Counted from the first letter of the stretch, positions 12,289-25,968 are shown. The stretch: 64,000 nt of DNA from Episyrphus balteatus (GCF_945859705.1 NC_079134.1:159251718-159315717); one strand, 5' to 3'. Notes: generated from the sequence alone by a model not told the origin. Numbers and translations: made by a program.

Positions 12289-15200
12289 TGTCCACTGGTG
12301 TTTTGAGGTTTTTCGCAAGTTTCTTGATTTAACATTGTGTAGCTTGTAGTTAGTCTTCCGTTATGTGTGATATACCAAATGAAAGGTAATTGTATCAGGA
12401 TGCTTATAAAAGTTTAATAAAATTTCTATCCTTTCTCGGTCAAAAGTTATAACCTGTTGAATTCTAAAATTTTATTTTACCGTTATCTCAAAATTGTGTT
12501 AACGAAAATGATTGAAACTTCGCATACATTTAGTCGTGGTCTATGGTCTATCATTACTCCATATATTTTATTCCTGTATCTATTAAAGAAAAAAAGATAA
12601 AAAGAAAAAAACGATTAAAATCGGTTAAAAACGGTCAAAAAACGTGTTTTTAAAAACTTGTTTCTTCCGTTATTCAGTCAAAACTCACTAAACGATTCCA
12701 AGTTTTTGCACATGCATAAGGCCAAAGCCTAAATTTCCTATATGTTTGAGATTTCTTGAGCGCTCCAAAAAAAAGCTAAAAATCAAAAATTGCCCAACAA
12801 TACCCCTAAAAAACAAGGTGTTTTTCAAAAATTCATATTTCGAAACGCAGAGTGTTGCAAAAAAATCCGTATCAGACGCCTAATTTTTGTTTTCCTCATC
12901 TTTCACCTGGCATCTTTAGAATTGTCAAAAAAATTTCTTTTACCCAAAATCATCATTTTGTCATAGCCCCAACACGTGTACAACGTTCAAACAAAAAGTT
13001 TTAACTTAGTTCCAAAATTTTTTAGAATTTTTTCTTAAATGCAGTTATTCTTAAATTATTCTCGTCTATCTATAGCAAAAAAAATCAATTCTCTACAACT
13101 TCCCGTTTAGATTTTAGCCCAAATTTCATCTTTCGCTTTGACCCCTGTTTACCCTATTAAATTATGGAATTTTAAAAAATCCTTCATTTGAATTAAGCTT
13201 TAGGTTATTATCTTTCAAATAAGCTATAGAAGATTTATCTCTAATAGTTTATTTTTAATTTTTAATTGAAATTTTTGCGCGCACTGCGAAAGTGCGAGAG
13301 TGTAACGTTAGAAAATGGCGTCACTTTTTTGTGGTGGCTGCCATGGTTCATCGATTTATAAAACGTTATCACGTCAAAAAAATACTTTAAAACTTACCTA
13401 AACTTTCATTCAGGCAAAGAAAAAATGTGGTCAATGTGGTTGGAAGACAAAGTGTAGGTACAAATTGTACGTGTCTGTTCATTCTTTAAATCTCAATATG
13501 AACAATATTTGCTTATACATACGTAATAAACTTGCACAGAAAAAATATTGTTTTCTTCTCAGTTTCATAAGAATCACATATTTTACACAAAAATCAATAA
13601 ATTGATTAGAATTTCGGTCCTTCCAATTACCACACGCAATATGCATAACCTTCACAAAAACACAGACATTTATCAAACAAAAATAAATTGACAAGTCAAA
13701 ATGAACACCACATCATCCAGATTATAATGAATCGACACTTCCAATAAACATAAGCACCTAAATACTTCATTATAATTACCATCATTTTGTCATATTCCCC
13801 ACTTAGCCTTAATAATCAAAAGAGAACTTGAGAAAAGGACACAAAAACCGAGTAGACACCTATACAATATTAAGAGTCATTATCGAGAATGTCTGTCTGT
13901 CTCCACATGATTAATAGACACAAAAAGGCCAATACAATTTCTTTCTTTTTTTTTTTTAAAGGTCAACAAAAGCCTAGAAGAGTTTATAATGATGATGAAA
14001 GGTACACAATGTTATATTGAACACGGGTAACACTTTGTTCAAGGTTTTTGGCACACATAGAGGCTTTGACATCATTTAGGTAGGACTCTTAGATCTTCGA
14101 ACAGAAAACCACCTACAATTGCTGACCCACATGACAATCCAATTATAATACAATCTAATATTTTGAAGTTCAATAGGCAAGTGTGTGACACTTTATTATA
14201 TACGCCATATTGACAGAGTGCACAATGTTGTCACATATCAGCCATATATCACTCTGTCACACATGCACCGTTTATTCGTGCAAGAAGTCTTGCTGTGTGA
14301 CCTTGAAATGTAAACAGAGTGTGTTGGCATTGGAATTGGTAATGAAAACTAATGTGAACTTAATTTATAAAATCCTGAAAAAAAATAAATAAGAAAAGTT
14401 CAGGAATACTTTATATCAAAGACAAGCCTCTCTAGAAGGCAAGATTTATCGTGTGGGATGAAAATTCCTTATTCCAGCGACAGTAAGATATAGCGAAAAA
14501 CTTTCTGCATCAAATAGCTAGAACAAAAGAAGAAAAAGTAACAAAAGAAACAAAAAAAATGGGAAAAGGAAAAACCACCGCCCGCCATTTGCCTTGGGTT
14601 CATTTTTCTTTGGCCTGCCATTATGGTCTCCATTGGGACCGTTCAACTGAGACAAGCGAATCTATCCATCCACCATCCACTACCACCTACGAAATGCAGT
14701 CTCTTCTTTCAATCCTTTGAAAATAAGACCAACAAGAAGTGCAGCAAAATCTCTCGTCTTCTTAACAGGACGAATTGCAACAAAAGGACATGAACAATAA
14801 AAAAAAAAAAAAATAAACTACAACCAAACCATTTCTGATGTTTTCACCATGACCTGGATAAAGGCAAAATGTATCTATATACTCGATTCGATGGAATGAA
14901 TAGGAGCTAGCTGTGGTGTTTGCATTTTTGTATGTCCTTTTTTTGTTGTTTTTGTCTGCTATGAATTCTTGGGTATATTATACCCAAACCAATATCCAAT
15001 ATTATTTTCTATTCTTTTTTGGTGTTCTCTCTTCTTTTTTTTTTTTTTTTTTCTATATCGGATCTAAATCTAAAAATGCTATAGATTATACCGAAAAAAG
15101 CATGATGGGGTTTGGATTTAGATTCATATAGAAAAAAAGAAGATTGCCTAACTTAGTGAAGCAGAGTGGCGCTGCGGAAGAGAGATCCATCCACACACCA

Positions 15201-15825
15201 CACATGATGGTGTGAACAACGACAATAATGTTGAAAAATTAATGAACTAATCTTTGACATATATATGGGCATCCTCTTGTGTTTGTTTCTATGTATAAAG
15301 GATCAACATTCAACAAGGATCGAAAGGACAATAGGAGGACCATAGAAAATTAAGATGGTTTTAATCTTTTTGTTCAGAGGGTAACGAAATATATTGAAAG
15401 TGAGAGTAATTTTGCATTTAAAATTAAAGAAATCAATAAAAATCTTGAAATATTTTAAGAGATTTTTTTTAAATTTAATTTGACCTGGCGATGTAATATT
15501 TGTTTAAAGATAAAAGAATGAATGTTGTAATAGAGTCTGTTTTTAGTACATTTTCTACATTTATAAGGAAGACAATTGCATTGTAAATCACAATGAAGAC
15601 GAAAAAAAAATAACAAAATTGACTTGTTTGTTGGAAGTATTTGTCTAAGTATGGCTATGATACGTTGATAAGACTCTGAGAATAAATGGTTTTTGGTTTT
15701 CATTTGTATTGACCGAATAAAACCTTTATAAATTACATTTCAAAGAAGCATATCGGTTTTTGATTTTGAATCAAGTTTGCACGTCAGCTCTTTTGTTTGA
15801 AGATGATTCAAACCCTAAGATCCAC
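12289..15825. other. sei intron, nothing recognised
   Basis: Includes less AT-rich patches near 13280-13350 and 14575-14760 that might be conserved non-coding DNA, but no ORF, splice pair or repeat is supported. Confidence 0.5.
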
Positions 15826-17145
15826 TTATTTCAATAGTTTTTTTTTTATGACCAGTATGCATTTGGATTTGGATACGAATATCTTCGAAACGGTTAAGGC
15901 AATCGATTTAATACCAAGGACCTTTTTTGAAGAACGTGCGAGCTCCAACAAGCATACATCTTGATAATTTGATAATAATAAGAATGACTTCTTAGAAAAT
16001 TTTGAAAAAGTAAAAAATGTTTTCATACATTATTTTAACTTTGACCTCGGATATCTTTCAAATGGTTAGATTTTAAGACCTTTTTTATGAGGTAGTCCGT
16101 TTCCAACAATTTGTTATAAAATTAAGAATACGAAACGATTTTTATGATTTTAGACCAGTGCCAATAATTTTTGAAAATAAAAAAAATATTGGCAGCATAT
16201 GGGTGGTGGGAAAATTTAGGATAAATGGTATATGAAAGGGGAAAAATAAATTGCCCACAAAAAAATTATGGGAAAGGGGGTGGGTGGGCGAAAAAGTGGG
16301 GTGGGTGTCAAAAATCATGGTTTTTACGATTTCTGTCAAAATTAGACGTTTTATCGAAAAAAGTCAAATCCAAAAGTTGTAGGTAGTATAAATGTCTACA
16401 ACTTTTACTCAAACAATTTTTTTCTATAACCTAAAAAATATTGAAAAAAATGCAAAAATACAATTTTTTATTTTGTATTTTTATCTTTTACAAAAATTGT
16501 TGGATTTTAACAAAACTTGGTTAAAAATTACTTTGTTATGTATTCTATCTATTAAAAATGTTTTTTGAGCAAAAAGTTAATTTTTGGATATTTGACGAAT
16601 TTAATTTGAAAAAATAGCCTATATTTCAATCAAAAAAGTTACCGAAAATTTTTTGATTTTTGAAAAGTTTAGAATGCAATTATTTAGCTTAAAACCGTTT
16701 TTTAAAGATTGTGTGGAAAAACTATACCTACTTTTGTTTTAGAAAATATTGAGAAAAATTGAAAAAAAAAACAAAAAAACGATTTTTAAAATTGATTTTT
16801 CCGTAAATGACAGTAATATTGGCGAGAAATATTTTTCCATAGAAACCAAATTATACTTTTCTAATGGTAATTGACCTTTTTAATTTGATTCAAGCACTAG
16901 AATAGCTCTAACGTGCAAAGTTTTTGAGATATTGAATTTTGAATGTCCCAAATGCTATTTTTCTGATTTTTGGCATGGTAATATGGCAAAAACGTGATGT
17001 GATAGAATTTTTCTGACTTCAGATTCGAGCTCAGCGCACAAAAAACCATTAGAAAAATATACTTTGATTTCTATATAAAAAAAAACTTTTTGACTAGTGA
17101 AATCGAACAAGACATTCGATTTTTTCTGCCCTGTATTTTCCATAT
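15826..17145. repeat. Mosaic of single-arm copies of foldback families
   Basis: 15826-16130 matches one arm plus loop of the element at 3538-4880 (shared GTATGCATTTG, ATACGAATATCTTC, AACGGTTAA). 16150-16450 resembles the 6667-7986 family (GACCAGTGCC, TTGTAGGTAGTA, ACAACTTT). 16480-17130 matches the arm of the giant palindrome (TGACAGTAATATTGGCGAGA and GAGCTCAGCGCACAAAAAAC). Here none of them is inverted on itself. It shows that the three families share modules. Confidence 0.75.
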
Positions 17146-18824
17146 TTTACTTGGCAAAGTTCTTAGCAACTAAGCTAGCATTGGTTCAAATGAAATATTG
17201 TACCAAATCACAATCGAGAATGATACGTATTCATGTATATTTTATTTTACATATTAAAACTAATCAATGCACTTTTAAAATTTCCACCCAATATTTAAAC
17301 AAGTTTTAGTAAGAACTCTTCTTTAAACAACTTTAACCTTAAGCATTTTAAAAGCTTACTTTCAAATTTAATTAGATTTCGAGTTGCACACAAGAAAACT
17401 TGACCTAAAATATTTTCCTACCAAACACACAAAAAACTAAAACAAACAAAAATAATTTTACAAGTAACTTCCTTATTGAAATAAATTGGCTTGCAAAATG
17501 TTTTCATTCAGAAAATTAAGAAGCTTCCCAACGAAATAATGTTCTCCTCTATCAGCTTTCCAAAATATTTAGGTTGAATATTCAGTACATTCACCGTAAA
17601 AAGATATTACCAAAATAATATGAGGCCCCATCAGCCACAAGAACAACAACCTCCAGTAAAGTGAGTACCTATGTCCTACTAAGTTTTCATATTCCATTGA
17701 CTTCTCTATTCTGTCCCTTTTTAACAAATTCTCTCCCTCTCACACTTTTACTACTATCACCAAACAACCTACAAAAGACCCTTATTTCAAAGTTAATCTG
17801 TAAAATTTGCGTGGATATAATTAATTAGAGTGAAAATAAAATGCATATATACACTAGACCCCTAGCTTTAGCTTATGGAAAACTAGGTATTTCCCTCCAT
17901 TTTCAAATTGGAGGGATGTAACGTGACTAGAAGCAATTATTTTGAGTAAAAAGGCAACAAAAAGAAATAAAAAATTTATTCAACTTTGGGTTGTAAATTA
18001 AGAAGAAAAAAAAAAGAGGAAAAGAGAAAAAACAAGACTGAAATTTCCAACGAAAAGCGATTTCATTTAGTTTGGAAGTCTTCTTTAAGTTTTTTTTTTT
18101 TTTGTTGAAAGGACGAAAAATTAGGTGAATTATTTTTTACCTTGATAATAGAGATTTTTTTTATCATTTCTCTTTATTTTTAGTTTGTCGGCTATTTTTC
18201 GTCCTTTGTGCAAATTATTTTTGGTTCAATAAGTTATTGGAAAGGTGTTTGAAATTAATTCTGATAAATGTGTCCTTTGACAAACAAAAATTGACCTATA
18301 ACTTTTGAACTTTTAAATTAACGTGAGATTAAAAAAAAATATTGTTTTCTAAGAAATTCTTTTTCAGGACCTTAAATATAAAATATTACTGAGAATAATA
18401 TGCCCATTTTTCATCGGTTTTTTTTTTTTTTTTTTTATTAAAAAAAAATTCTTTAAAAATAATTAGAATGAAGGACATTAGGTACAAATTATTATTTTTT
18501 TTATATTATTTTGTTAAGGTGTAAAAAAGACCTTATTAGTCAAGCTTTAAGCTATTTTTATGTACATAAAATTCAGACAAATATTTTTATTGGGAGTATA
18601 GAATGAGAAAGACTTCATATTTTTTTTAAAATATCCTTCAGGATTCTTCAAATATTCATTTAAGAAATCATTTGATTTAAACTAATGAAAGGTAATGTTT
18701 TTTTAGCAAAATTCATATGATTGGAAGGGGGCTTCTCAATAATTGCATGATCAAGCGCAATGATCTATGCAAACAAAAAATGTTTTGTTTTCTTAACTTA
18801 AAAAAAAAAAAACTACGCACTTAC
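17146..18824. other. sei intron next to exon H donor
   Basis: AT-rich; poly-T tracts at 18091-18104 and 18418-18437. No features seen. Confidence 0.55.
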
Positions 18825-18893
18825 CTGTGCTACTTTTTCTCCCATATTGGGAGTATGACGACTCCCTTGAAAGAATTTCCCCGATCCATTATC
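18825..18893 (-). CDS. sei: sei exon H: segment just before S1
   Basis: Short exon of exactly 23 codons (69 nt) between TTCCAG and GTAAGTGCG, phase 0 on both sides, encoding DNGSGKFFQGSRHTPNMGEK and VAQ. In Erg channels a KV(A/T)Q motif leads directly into VLSLGADVLPEYK and then transmembrane segment S1, so the next exon should begin there. No such exon was found between 18824 and 1; the rest of the gene must lie beyond the left edge, making this intron longer than 18.8 kb. Confidence 0.85.
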
Positions 18894-19389
18894 CTGGAAA
18901 TAAGAACATTTTAAATAAATTAATTAATATGAGAAAAAAAAGTATTGAAATTCTATTTCTTTTTTTTTAACTATTAACTATTTTTTTATTTTTTAAAGAA
19001 AAAAAAATCATGCTTCAAGGTTAATCCTTTTCATTTTAATATAACATGCGACAGATTTTTAACAAGTGCATTAAATAAAATATTAAAGTAGGTAATTATT
19101 TTAATTGAAAATTATTCAAATTTATATCTGAGAGTAAATAAATAACTTTTTATAAATTTGCGTAAATAGCGACAAAATTGATTTATTCACCAAAAAAATG
19201 TGTCTGTCTCTGTTAAGATATTCAACATGCTACGAGTTTATAATTTAATTAGAAGATTTCACCAAATATAGTCCCAAACATTTTTGAAAAGTTTTGAAAT
19301 AGGGTCCAGGTTTTTACGTAAACCACTTCAAGGCTTCCAGTTATTTATCTATATTTTCTTTACAAAGCAACCGAAAACTAACTTTCTTT

Positions 19390-21450
19390 TTAGGTTTCAT
19401 TCTTTTATTCCGCAAGGGGTTAACCTTGATAGTTTTTGAAAATACAAAGAAAAAACGGATTTTGGAATTTGGTAATTCGCATTTTTCGACAAGGCAATCA
19501 TTTTTATTTGAAAATAAAAACAAAAGCGATGAATTTGGAGGGAATTTTTTAAAAGTCATATAATAATAGAAAAAGACGGATTTGTGGAAATTTTTGTAAA
19601 AAGCTTTTTTGGCAAGGATTTTTCTCGAACATAAAAAAAACAAGGTTTTCAGGAAATTCTTTCGGCAAAAAATGGATTTGTAGGAAATTTTTTAAATGCA
19701 TTTTTTCGAAAATGCAAAAAAAAATTGATTTTTGAAGAAATTTCGTAATAATGCATCGTCAAGATGATTTTTTTAAATATTTTTTTAATATGCATTTTTT
19801 TTTCGAAAATCCAAATAAAAGAAAATATGAGTTTGAATTGAATTTTTTAAAAGTAATTTTTTCAAAAATAATAGAAAAACACGGATTTGTGGAAATTTTT
19901 GTAAAAAGCTTTTTTGGCAAGGATTTTTCTCGAACATAAAAAAACAATGCTTTCAGGAAATTCTTTCGGCAAAAAAATGGATTTGTAGGAAATTTTTTAA
20001 ATGCATTTTTTCGAAAATGCAAAAAAAAAATTGATTTTTGAAGAAATTTCGTAAAAATGCATCGTCAAGGGTTAACCTTTTTTTTCAAGATGGTTTTTTT
20101 AAATATTTTTTTAATATGCATTTTTTTCGAAAATCCAAAGAAAAGAAAATATGACTTTGAAGGGAATTTTTTAAAAGTAATTTTTTCAAAAATAATATAA
20201 AAACACGGATTTGTGGAAATTTTTGTAAAAAGCTTTTTTGGCAAGGATTTTTCTCGAACATAAAAAAAAACAAGGTTTTCAGGAAATTCTTTCGGCAAAA
20301 AATGGATTTGTAGGAAATTTTTTTAATGCATTTTTTTCGAAAATGCAAAAAAAAAATTGATTTTTGAAGAAATTTCGTAAAAATGCATCGTCAAGGGTTA
20401 ACCTTTTTTTTCAAGATGGTTTTTTTAAATATTTTTTTAATATGCATTTTTTTCGAAAATCCAAAGAAAAGAAAATATGAGTTTGAAGGGAATTTTTTAA
20501 AAGTAATTTTTTCAAAAATAATAGAAAAACACGGATTTGTGGAAATTTTTGTAAAAAGCTTTTTTGGCAAGGATTTTTCTCGAACATAAAAAAAAACAAG
20601 GTTTTCCGGATATTCTTTCGGCAAAAAATGGATTTGTAGGAAATTTTTTAAATGCATTTTTTCGAAAATGCAAAAAAAAAAAATTGATTTTTGAAGAAAT
20701 TTCATAAAAATGCATCGTCAAGGGTTAACCTTTTTTTCAAGATGATTTTTTTCGATATAAAAAAAATAGAGGGATAGATATTTGAAAAACTTTGAAATAT
20801 GCATTTTTTCGGCAAGGCGCTATACTTGATTTTTTTTCGAAAATAAAAAAGAAAGAAAGATATATCTGTAAGAATTTTTTTTAAATGAATTTTTTTGCTA
20901 ATGTGTATTTTTTCGAAAATGCAAAAAAAATGGAATTTTGTAGAATTTTGTAAAATGCATTTTTTCGTCATGGGGTTAACCGTGGATTTTCTTTTTCGAA
21001 AATACCAGAAAAAGATGTATTTGTAGGAATTTTTTTAATATGCATTTTTTTCAAAAATCCAAAGAAAAGAAAATATGAGTTTATAGGGAATTTTTTAAAA
21101 GTAATTTTGTTTTGGCAGGGAGTTATAGCTAACCTTTTTAAACAAAAAAAGTAGATGGATTTTTATTAAATCTTTAAAAGTGCATTTTTTTCGGCAAGTT
21201 GTTCTTGGATTTTTTCGAAAATCAAAAAAAAAAGGATTAGTAAAAAAATTTTCAAATTTCATTTTTTTGTGCAGAGAGATAATCTTATTTTTTTTTTTCG
21301 AAAACCCATAAAAAAGAAGGTTTTTAGCAAAATTTTTAGAATACCGTTTTTCGGCAAGGGGTTGATGTTGGATTTTTTTTTTAAATCTCAAAATTTTGAA
21401 AATCCCAAAGAAATAGATGGAGTTCGAAGAAAATTGTAAATTTCATTTTT
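19390..21450. repeat. Tandem array, unit about 326 bp with internal sub-repeats
   Basis: ATGCATCGTCAAG recurs at about 19751, 20057, 20383 and 20710, giving steps of 306, 326 and 327 bp. Three units are very alike, with flanking partial and diverged units. Each unit is itself made of degenerate modules of about 80 bp (TTTTTTCGAAAAT, poly-A, GATTTGTGGAAATTTT and so on), a higher-order organisation. It lies in the sei G-H intron. The Lys/Phe-rich open frames on both strands are products of the repeat and not genes. Confidence 0.9.
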
Positions 21451-22470
21451 TTTTTTCAATAAACTTCAAAAATGTGAAAAAATAGTTGTAAATTTTGTAC
21501 CTAAATGCATGTGCCTGTTTATTATAAACTAAAATTTTTTTCGAGACTCTGATATGAAGATTTGTATCTGGTTCCGAAAGTAAGAAAAAAATATTTCGAC
21601 TGCAAATAACTATCAAAAACCAGACCAGAAAAAATTAAAAAACAACTATTTTAAAAAACATCTTTAAATAGAATAATTTTGGTTAATTTAAATTTTTTAA
21701 TAGACAGATAGAGATGAAATTTTAGAAACTTTAATTTCGTGCAACTAAGTAATAGAAATTTTCTAAGGTAAACTTTTAAAGAGAACTTTTCTTATGAGGT
21801 TTTTTTTCCTATTTTCTATATTCAAATGGACATTGTGGGTTCTAAGGGAAAAAGAAGTTAATTATTGTTAAAACTACAAAAATCTATAAGAAGTCTAAGT
21901 AGAGGGTAAGGAGGGATTTCTTTGTTAAATAAACGAGACAATACGTTACTTTGATTTCATGCTTATCCACCACCACCGGCTTAGCAATGCTTCTTGGCGT
22001 GCTATGCGTGCTCAATGGCTGTCAATGTATAGGTAAATTAATTTATGTCAACATTTAATATTTAATTTTTTTTATTTTTTTTTTTTTATTATTCGTTTTA
22101 TGTTTATAAAAATAATTTTGACTATCGTTGAAGTGGTAAGCATTTTATAGATTTGTTTTTTTTTTTTAATATTTATGTATTTAGTGGGCAAAAAATATAA
22201 AAATATTGTTTTCTTTTTACAAAATGTTTTAAAAACTAAGGGTTTTAAGTAGGTATAGGTACGTGTTTGGAAATATTATTGTGAAAAAAATTAGTATTTT
22301 TAGTGTACTCTTGGATTTCTTGTTGTTGTTAAAAATAATTATAAAATACAAAAAAGAAAAAATTAAAAAAACACATTAAAAGCTAAAGCTTTTTTTTTTT
22401 TGTGACATAAAATTAAATAAAACGCACCTTTAAAAACATTTTTGTGCAGTATCAAAATGCAATTGCTCAC

Positions 22471-22649
22471 CTTTATCCGGTCTGATTTTAAATCTGAAGG
22501 CACATTTGACAGTGATGAACTTGTTGTCCGTTGGTGATGTGTTTCACTTTGACATGCATTTTGACGGATTGGAATTGCTTTATATCGTTGTAGATCACTT
22601 TCTGAGGAGACATAGGGAAAATATTGTCTGGACGTTTGACCAGTTGAAC
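22471..22649 (-). CDS. sei: sei exon G: Ser/Gln-rich linker
   Basis: Exon of 179 nt (2 + 59 codons), ending in phase 0. The acceptor is TTTTTACAG and the donor GTGAGC. In the spliced frame it reads GSTGQTSRQYFPYVSSESDL, QRYKAIPIRQNACQ, then a Ser/Thr/His-rich tract ending SDLKSDRIK. Other frames contain early stops. SRQYFPYVSSESD is the part most likely to be conserved. Base composition is clearly less AT-rich than the flanks, as for the other exons. Confidence 0.85.
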
Positions 22650-24012
22650 CTGTAAAAATTTTTCAAATAAATTATTTTAACAAAATATTGTTGAGAAAAA
22701 ACTTATTCATAAAAAATATTTGGTGTTTTTTTAGTAAAACAATATATGGCCTTAGTGAATATAAAGGCTTTTATTGTTGCAAAACTGAAATCTTTTCGAA
22801 CAAAAAAAACTCATTTCGAGTAGGTTTTTTTTATAATTTAATGAGTTTTTTTTTTATGAATTCAGTTTAATTATTAAGAATTGCATTAAACAGTAATTTA
22901 GCCTTATTTTTCAAATTGGCTATTAAAGATTTGTGTGTTTTATATAGGTCTTAAAAATATCAAAAGCAATTTACAATAATTATTTGAACTAGAATTCTAC
23001 CAGTAAATACACATTTAAGACATTTTTGCTCCTTAAAGTATATAATTAATCATATTCAATAAAATTACATATTTAAAAAAAAAAATTGCAGAAAACCAAA
23101 ATGCAATATAAATTGCTAAGAGGAAGACAAGAAAAATTTTCAATTTATTTTGAGCTTTTAATTTTTTTAAATTTTACTTTACAAATTTTTAATATTACAT
23201 TTTTTTATTGGGTCTTGGTCATCCAATTAAATTAATATTAAAACAATTAATTAAATATTTATTAATTAATTAATTTTGTCTTGTCTTCCTCAATTATTTT
23301 CAAAAATAAATTGCAATAAAAGCAAACTATTTTTTTAATAACTATACCAAACTACTAAAATTTATAAAAATCACAAAACGATTTAAATCCGTGCAATGCC
23401 ATCTACAACTTAAAAAAAATAACTAAAAATACAACAACAAACGGACACCATCAATATTAAAATAAATTCTTACATTCACTCCCTTAATTATGCATTATTC
23501 ACTGTTAATATCCTGCTAAAAAGCGATTGAAAAAAAAAAAAACAAAAAAAAAATTATACTTAAGCACTAAAAGCGAAAAAAATAAAAAAAAAAAATTTTT
23601 AAATTAATTTGATTAATTTTTTAAATTTCAAAAAAAGTGATTTAAAATTATAAATTTATTAAAAAAAAAAAGAAAAAGGATTTTTGAAGCTTATCATTGA
23701 ATTAAAAAAAAAAATTAAATCTCGTTCCTGATTGCATGGAATTTTTTTTTATTTATTTATTATTTCTATTTAAGGTTCGTTGTTTTTCTATACAAAAGTT
23801 TTTTTTTTTAATATTTAAATATATGTAAAAAAAAATAAATGTACAATTTAAATTATATTAAAAAGTAAAAAAAGAAACTAGAATATAACTATTATTTTTA
23901 TTTTCCTTTGCTACTTTTCGTTTTTTAGTATTTTTTTTTTGGATTTTTAGTTTGATTTTTTTTTTTTGTTAAAAAATTAATTTTAATTTGTTTTTTTGTT
24001 GTATAAGGTTAC
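22650..24012. other. sei intron F-G
   Basis: 1363 bp of A- and T-tract-rich sequence with no recognisable element. Confidence 0.6.
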
Positions 24013-24126
24013 CTGTCATAAAATCGTCTATTGTGTGCGCTCGCTTTTGCATTTGACCACGACGATCGCTTGCCGTTTTAGCGGTCTCATTTACTTCATT
24101 AACATGTATAAGTCTTTGTTCCTCAT
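24013..24126 (-). CDS. sei: sei exon F: cytoplasmic linker
   Basis: Exon of 114 nt (2 + 37 codons + 1). The acceptor is TATTATAG and the donor GTAACC. The translation is DEEQRLIHVNEVNETAKTAS followed by DRRGQMQKRAHTIDDFMT. The charged segment and KRAHTIDDF look like a regulated linker; RAHTID offers a possible basophilic kinase site (R-x-x-T is only loosely met). Phase 1 at the end meets GT of exon G to give Gly. Flanking introns are A/T-homopolymer-rich and otherwise empty. Confidence 0.85.
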
Positions 24127-25334
24127 CTATAATAGCAGCAAAGAACAGTTTTACACAAACAAAAAAATATAAAAAATAAAAAAATAAAATAAAAAAATAA
24201 AAATAAAAAAAAGAAAAAAAAAGTAATAGTAAGGGATTAGACTACTAGAAGAACAATTATTTGGAAGGGTGTGCGTTGGATTTTTTTGTTAGTGTGAGTG
24301 ATTTTTTTTTTTTATTTTTTCAATTTATATTTTATTTTGGTGTTTCATTTAGGCTTTAAGCTTGATTTATATATATTTTTTGTTAGTGTTTTTGAGAAAG
24401 AAAGCCTTTGACAAAATAAATTGAAAGAAAAAACTTGTTAAAGTATAGAAAATTGGACTTGATTCCTAACTTCTTGTTTTTATATCCTACACATGACTCT
24501 TTTTTACCGTTGGATTAAAATATATTAGACAAATGATTTATTTATTTATTTAGAGAAAAAAATAAGCAAGATTTAAGGAAACAAATGGAGCAGAATGAAA
24601 GATTATATACGACACTTATTAAAACACTGACAAATCTCATTCAAAAATAAAAAAATTATTTAAACAAAAAAGAAATGTACCGCAATTATTTACTAACAAT
24701 ATTCATAGTTTTAAGGGAAGAAAAACATCGAAAGCGATTTATTTTAACGTTCATTTTGGTTATTAAACAAAAAAATAATTTTCAACACTGAAACACTCGA
24801 AAAAAAACATTTAAATTTTTTTTCACCACAAGTTAAATCAAAAATTAAAAAAAAAAAACATAGAAAAAACATAGAATAACATAGAAAAAATCAAATCTGT
24901 CTAGCAAAACTTTAGTCATGGCCTAAACCAAGCATTATAACTTTTTTTTCAAAATAAACTTCTGATATTGGTTTATGTCATGAATACAAGAGAACAAAAA
25001 TATTTAAAACAAAACAAAAATCAAAAACGAGCTTTTTTGAACTTTTGTGGCTGTTTTGTATATGAACTTAAAGTGTAAAGCAACCAGAAAATAGCTTCTG
25101 GTTGGTGGGAAAAAAGCGCTTGCAAGAGCTTTTATTTTGTTTTTTTTGTTTGTTTAACTTTATAGAATTGAAATTGTATGCTCAAACCCCAGTCGGTAGT
25201 GTAGTGTTAGTACAGACCAAGGGGGGTTAGAAAAAACACATAACAAAATAACTTAGTTTTTTTTTTAGATATAAAGAAAATACATTCCACACAATTTTTT
25301 TGTTGGTAGTTTTTGGTAACACGAATGAACTCAC

Positions 25335-25434
25335 CTCTTATTTGGCTACTATCGAAATCTAAACTTTTGGTATGTACAAATTCTGATTTGTCTTTTGCAG
25401 TTGTAATTTGTGTTGTTGTGATAACTGTAGGTTT
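25335..25434 (-). CDS. sei: sei exon E: Thr-rich linker
   Basis: Exon of 100 nt (33 codons plus one base), acceptor TTTTGCAG, donor GTGAGT. It encodes KPTVITTTQITTAKDKSEFV and HTKSLDFDSSQIR. The terminal G joins AT of exon F to make Asp (SQIR-DEEQ), so the join is in frame. The Thr-rich, low-complexity composition fits a flexible cytoplasmic linker. The upstream intron holds a polypurine (GAGAAA)n-like microsatellite at about 25447-25505. Confidence 0.82.
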
Positions 25435-25790
25435 CTGCAAAAATACACAAAAAAAAAGGAGAAAACAAAGAGAGAGAAGAGAAAGAGAGAGAGAAAGAAG
25501 GGAGACGAAATGAAATGGGATTATCAGATTATGGTCGTCATTCAAAATGAAGGGTTTAACAAATATGAATTGAAAGAAGACAAAATCGATGATTTTTTGA
25601 CAGATGATGACAGTTGACAAATGACAGTTGATGATATTTGACACAAAGAGGTTTTAACAAACAACGGAATTTAAATTTACAAAATCATATAAAATAATAA
25701 TTTTTTTTTTTAAGAGAAAAAGAGAGAGACAAGAGAAAAGAATAGAAAAAAAATCTTATTAGCTTTGTTGAAAAATAAATCAGTACTAAC

Positions 25791-25968
25791 AGAATAAACA
25801 TTTTTGTAATCAAAACGGTACTCAACAGATGTTACTTCAGGTAAAATGACTTTTAAATCTTCTAAACGTAAGGAATCACGTAATTTTTCAGTCTCTTTAC
25901 TTCGTAGTGTTGGTGTTGACATTGGCGTCCAGAGTTTACCAGACTCGATTTTAGGGAGGGTTATTTGG
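25791..25968 (-). CDS. sei: sei exon D: cytoplasmic linker
   Basis: Exon of 178 nt: one base to finish the Asn codon, then 59 codons. The acceptor is TTGCAG. It encodes QITLPKIESGKLW, TPMSTPTLRSKETEKLRD and LEDLKVILPEVTSVEYRFDY. Two in-frame donors are possible: GTTAGT after YKNVYS (chosen, closer to consensus) and GTTTAT nine bases earlier after YKN. Both keep phase 0 with exon E. This part of the channel is poorly conserved between Erg proteins, so it is assigned by frame continuity and position between certain exons rather than by motif. Confidence 0.78.

Noticed and set aside
19341..21391. Many Lys/Phe-rich frames of 60-104 codons
   Set aside because: Readings of the tandem 326-bp repeat in several frames on both strands; composition follows TTTTTC/AAAAAG runs.
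25207..25644. 145-codon frame on minus strand
   Set aside because: It contains real sei exon E (25335-25434), but the rest is intron read-through; only the exon is annotated.
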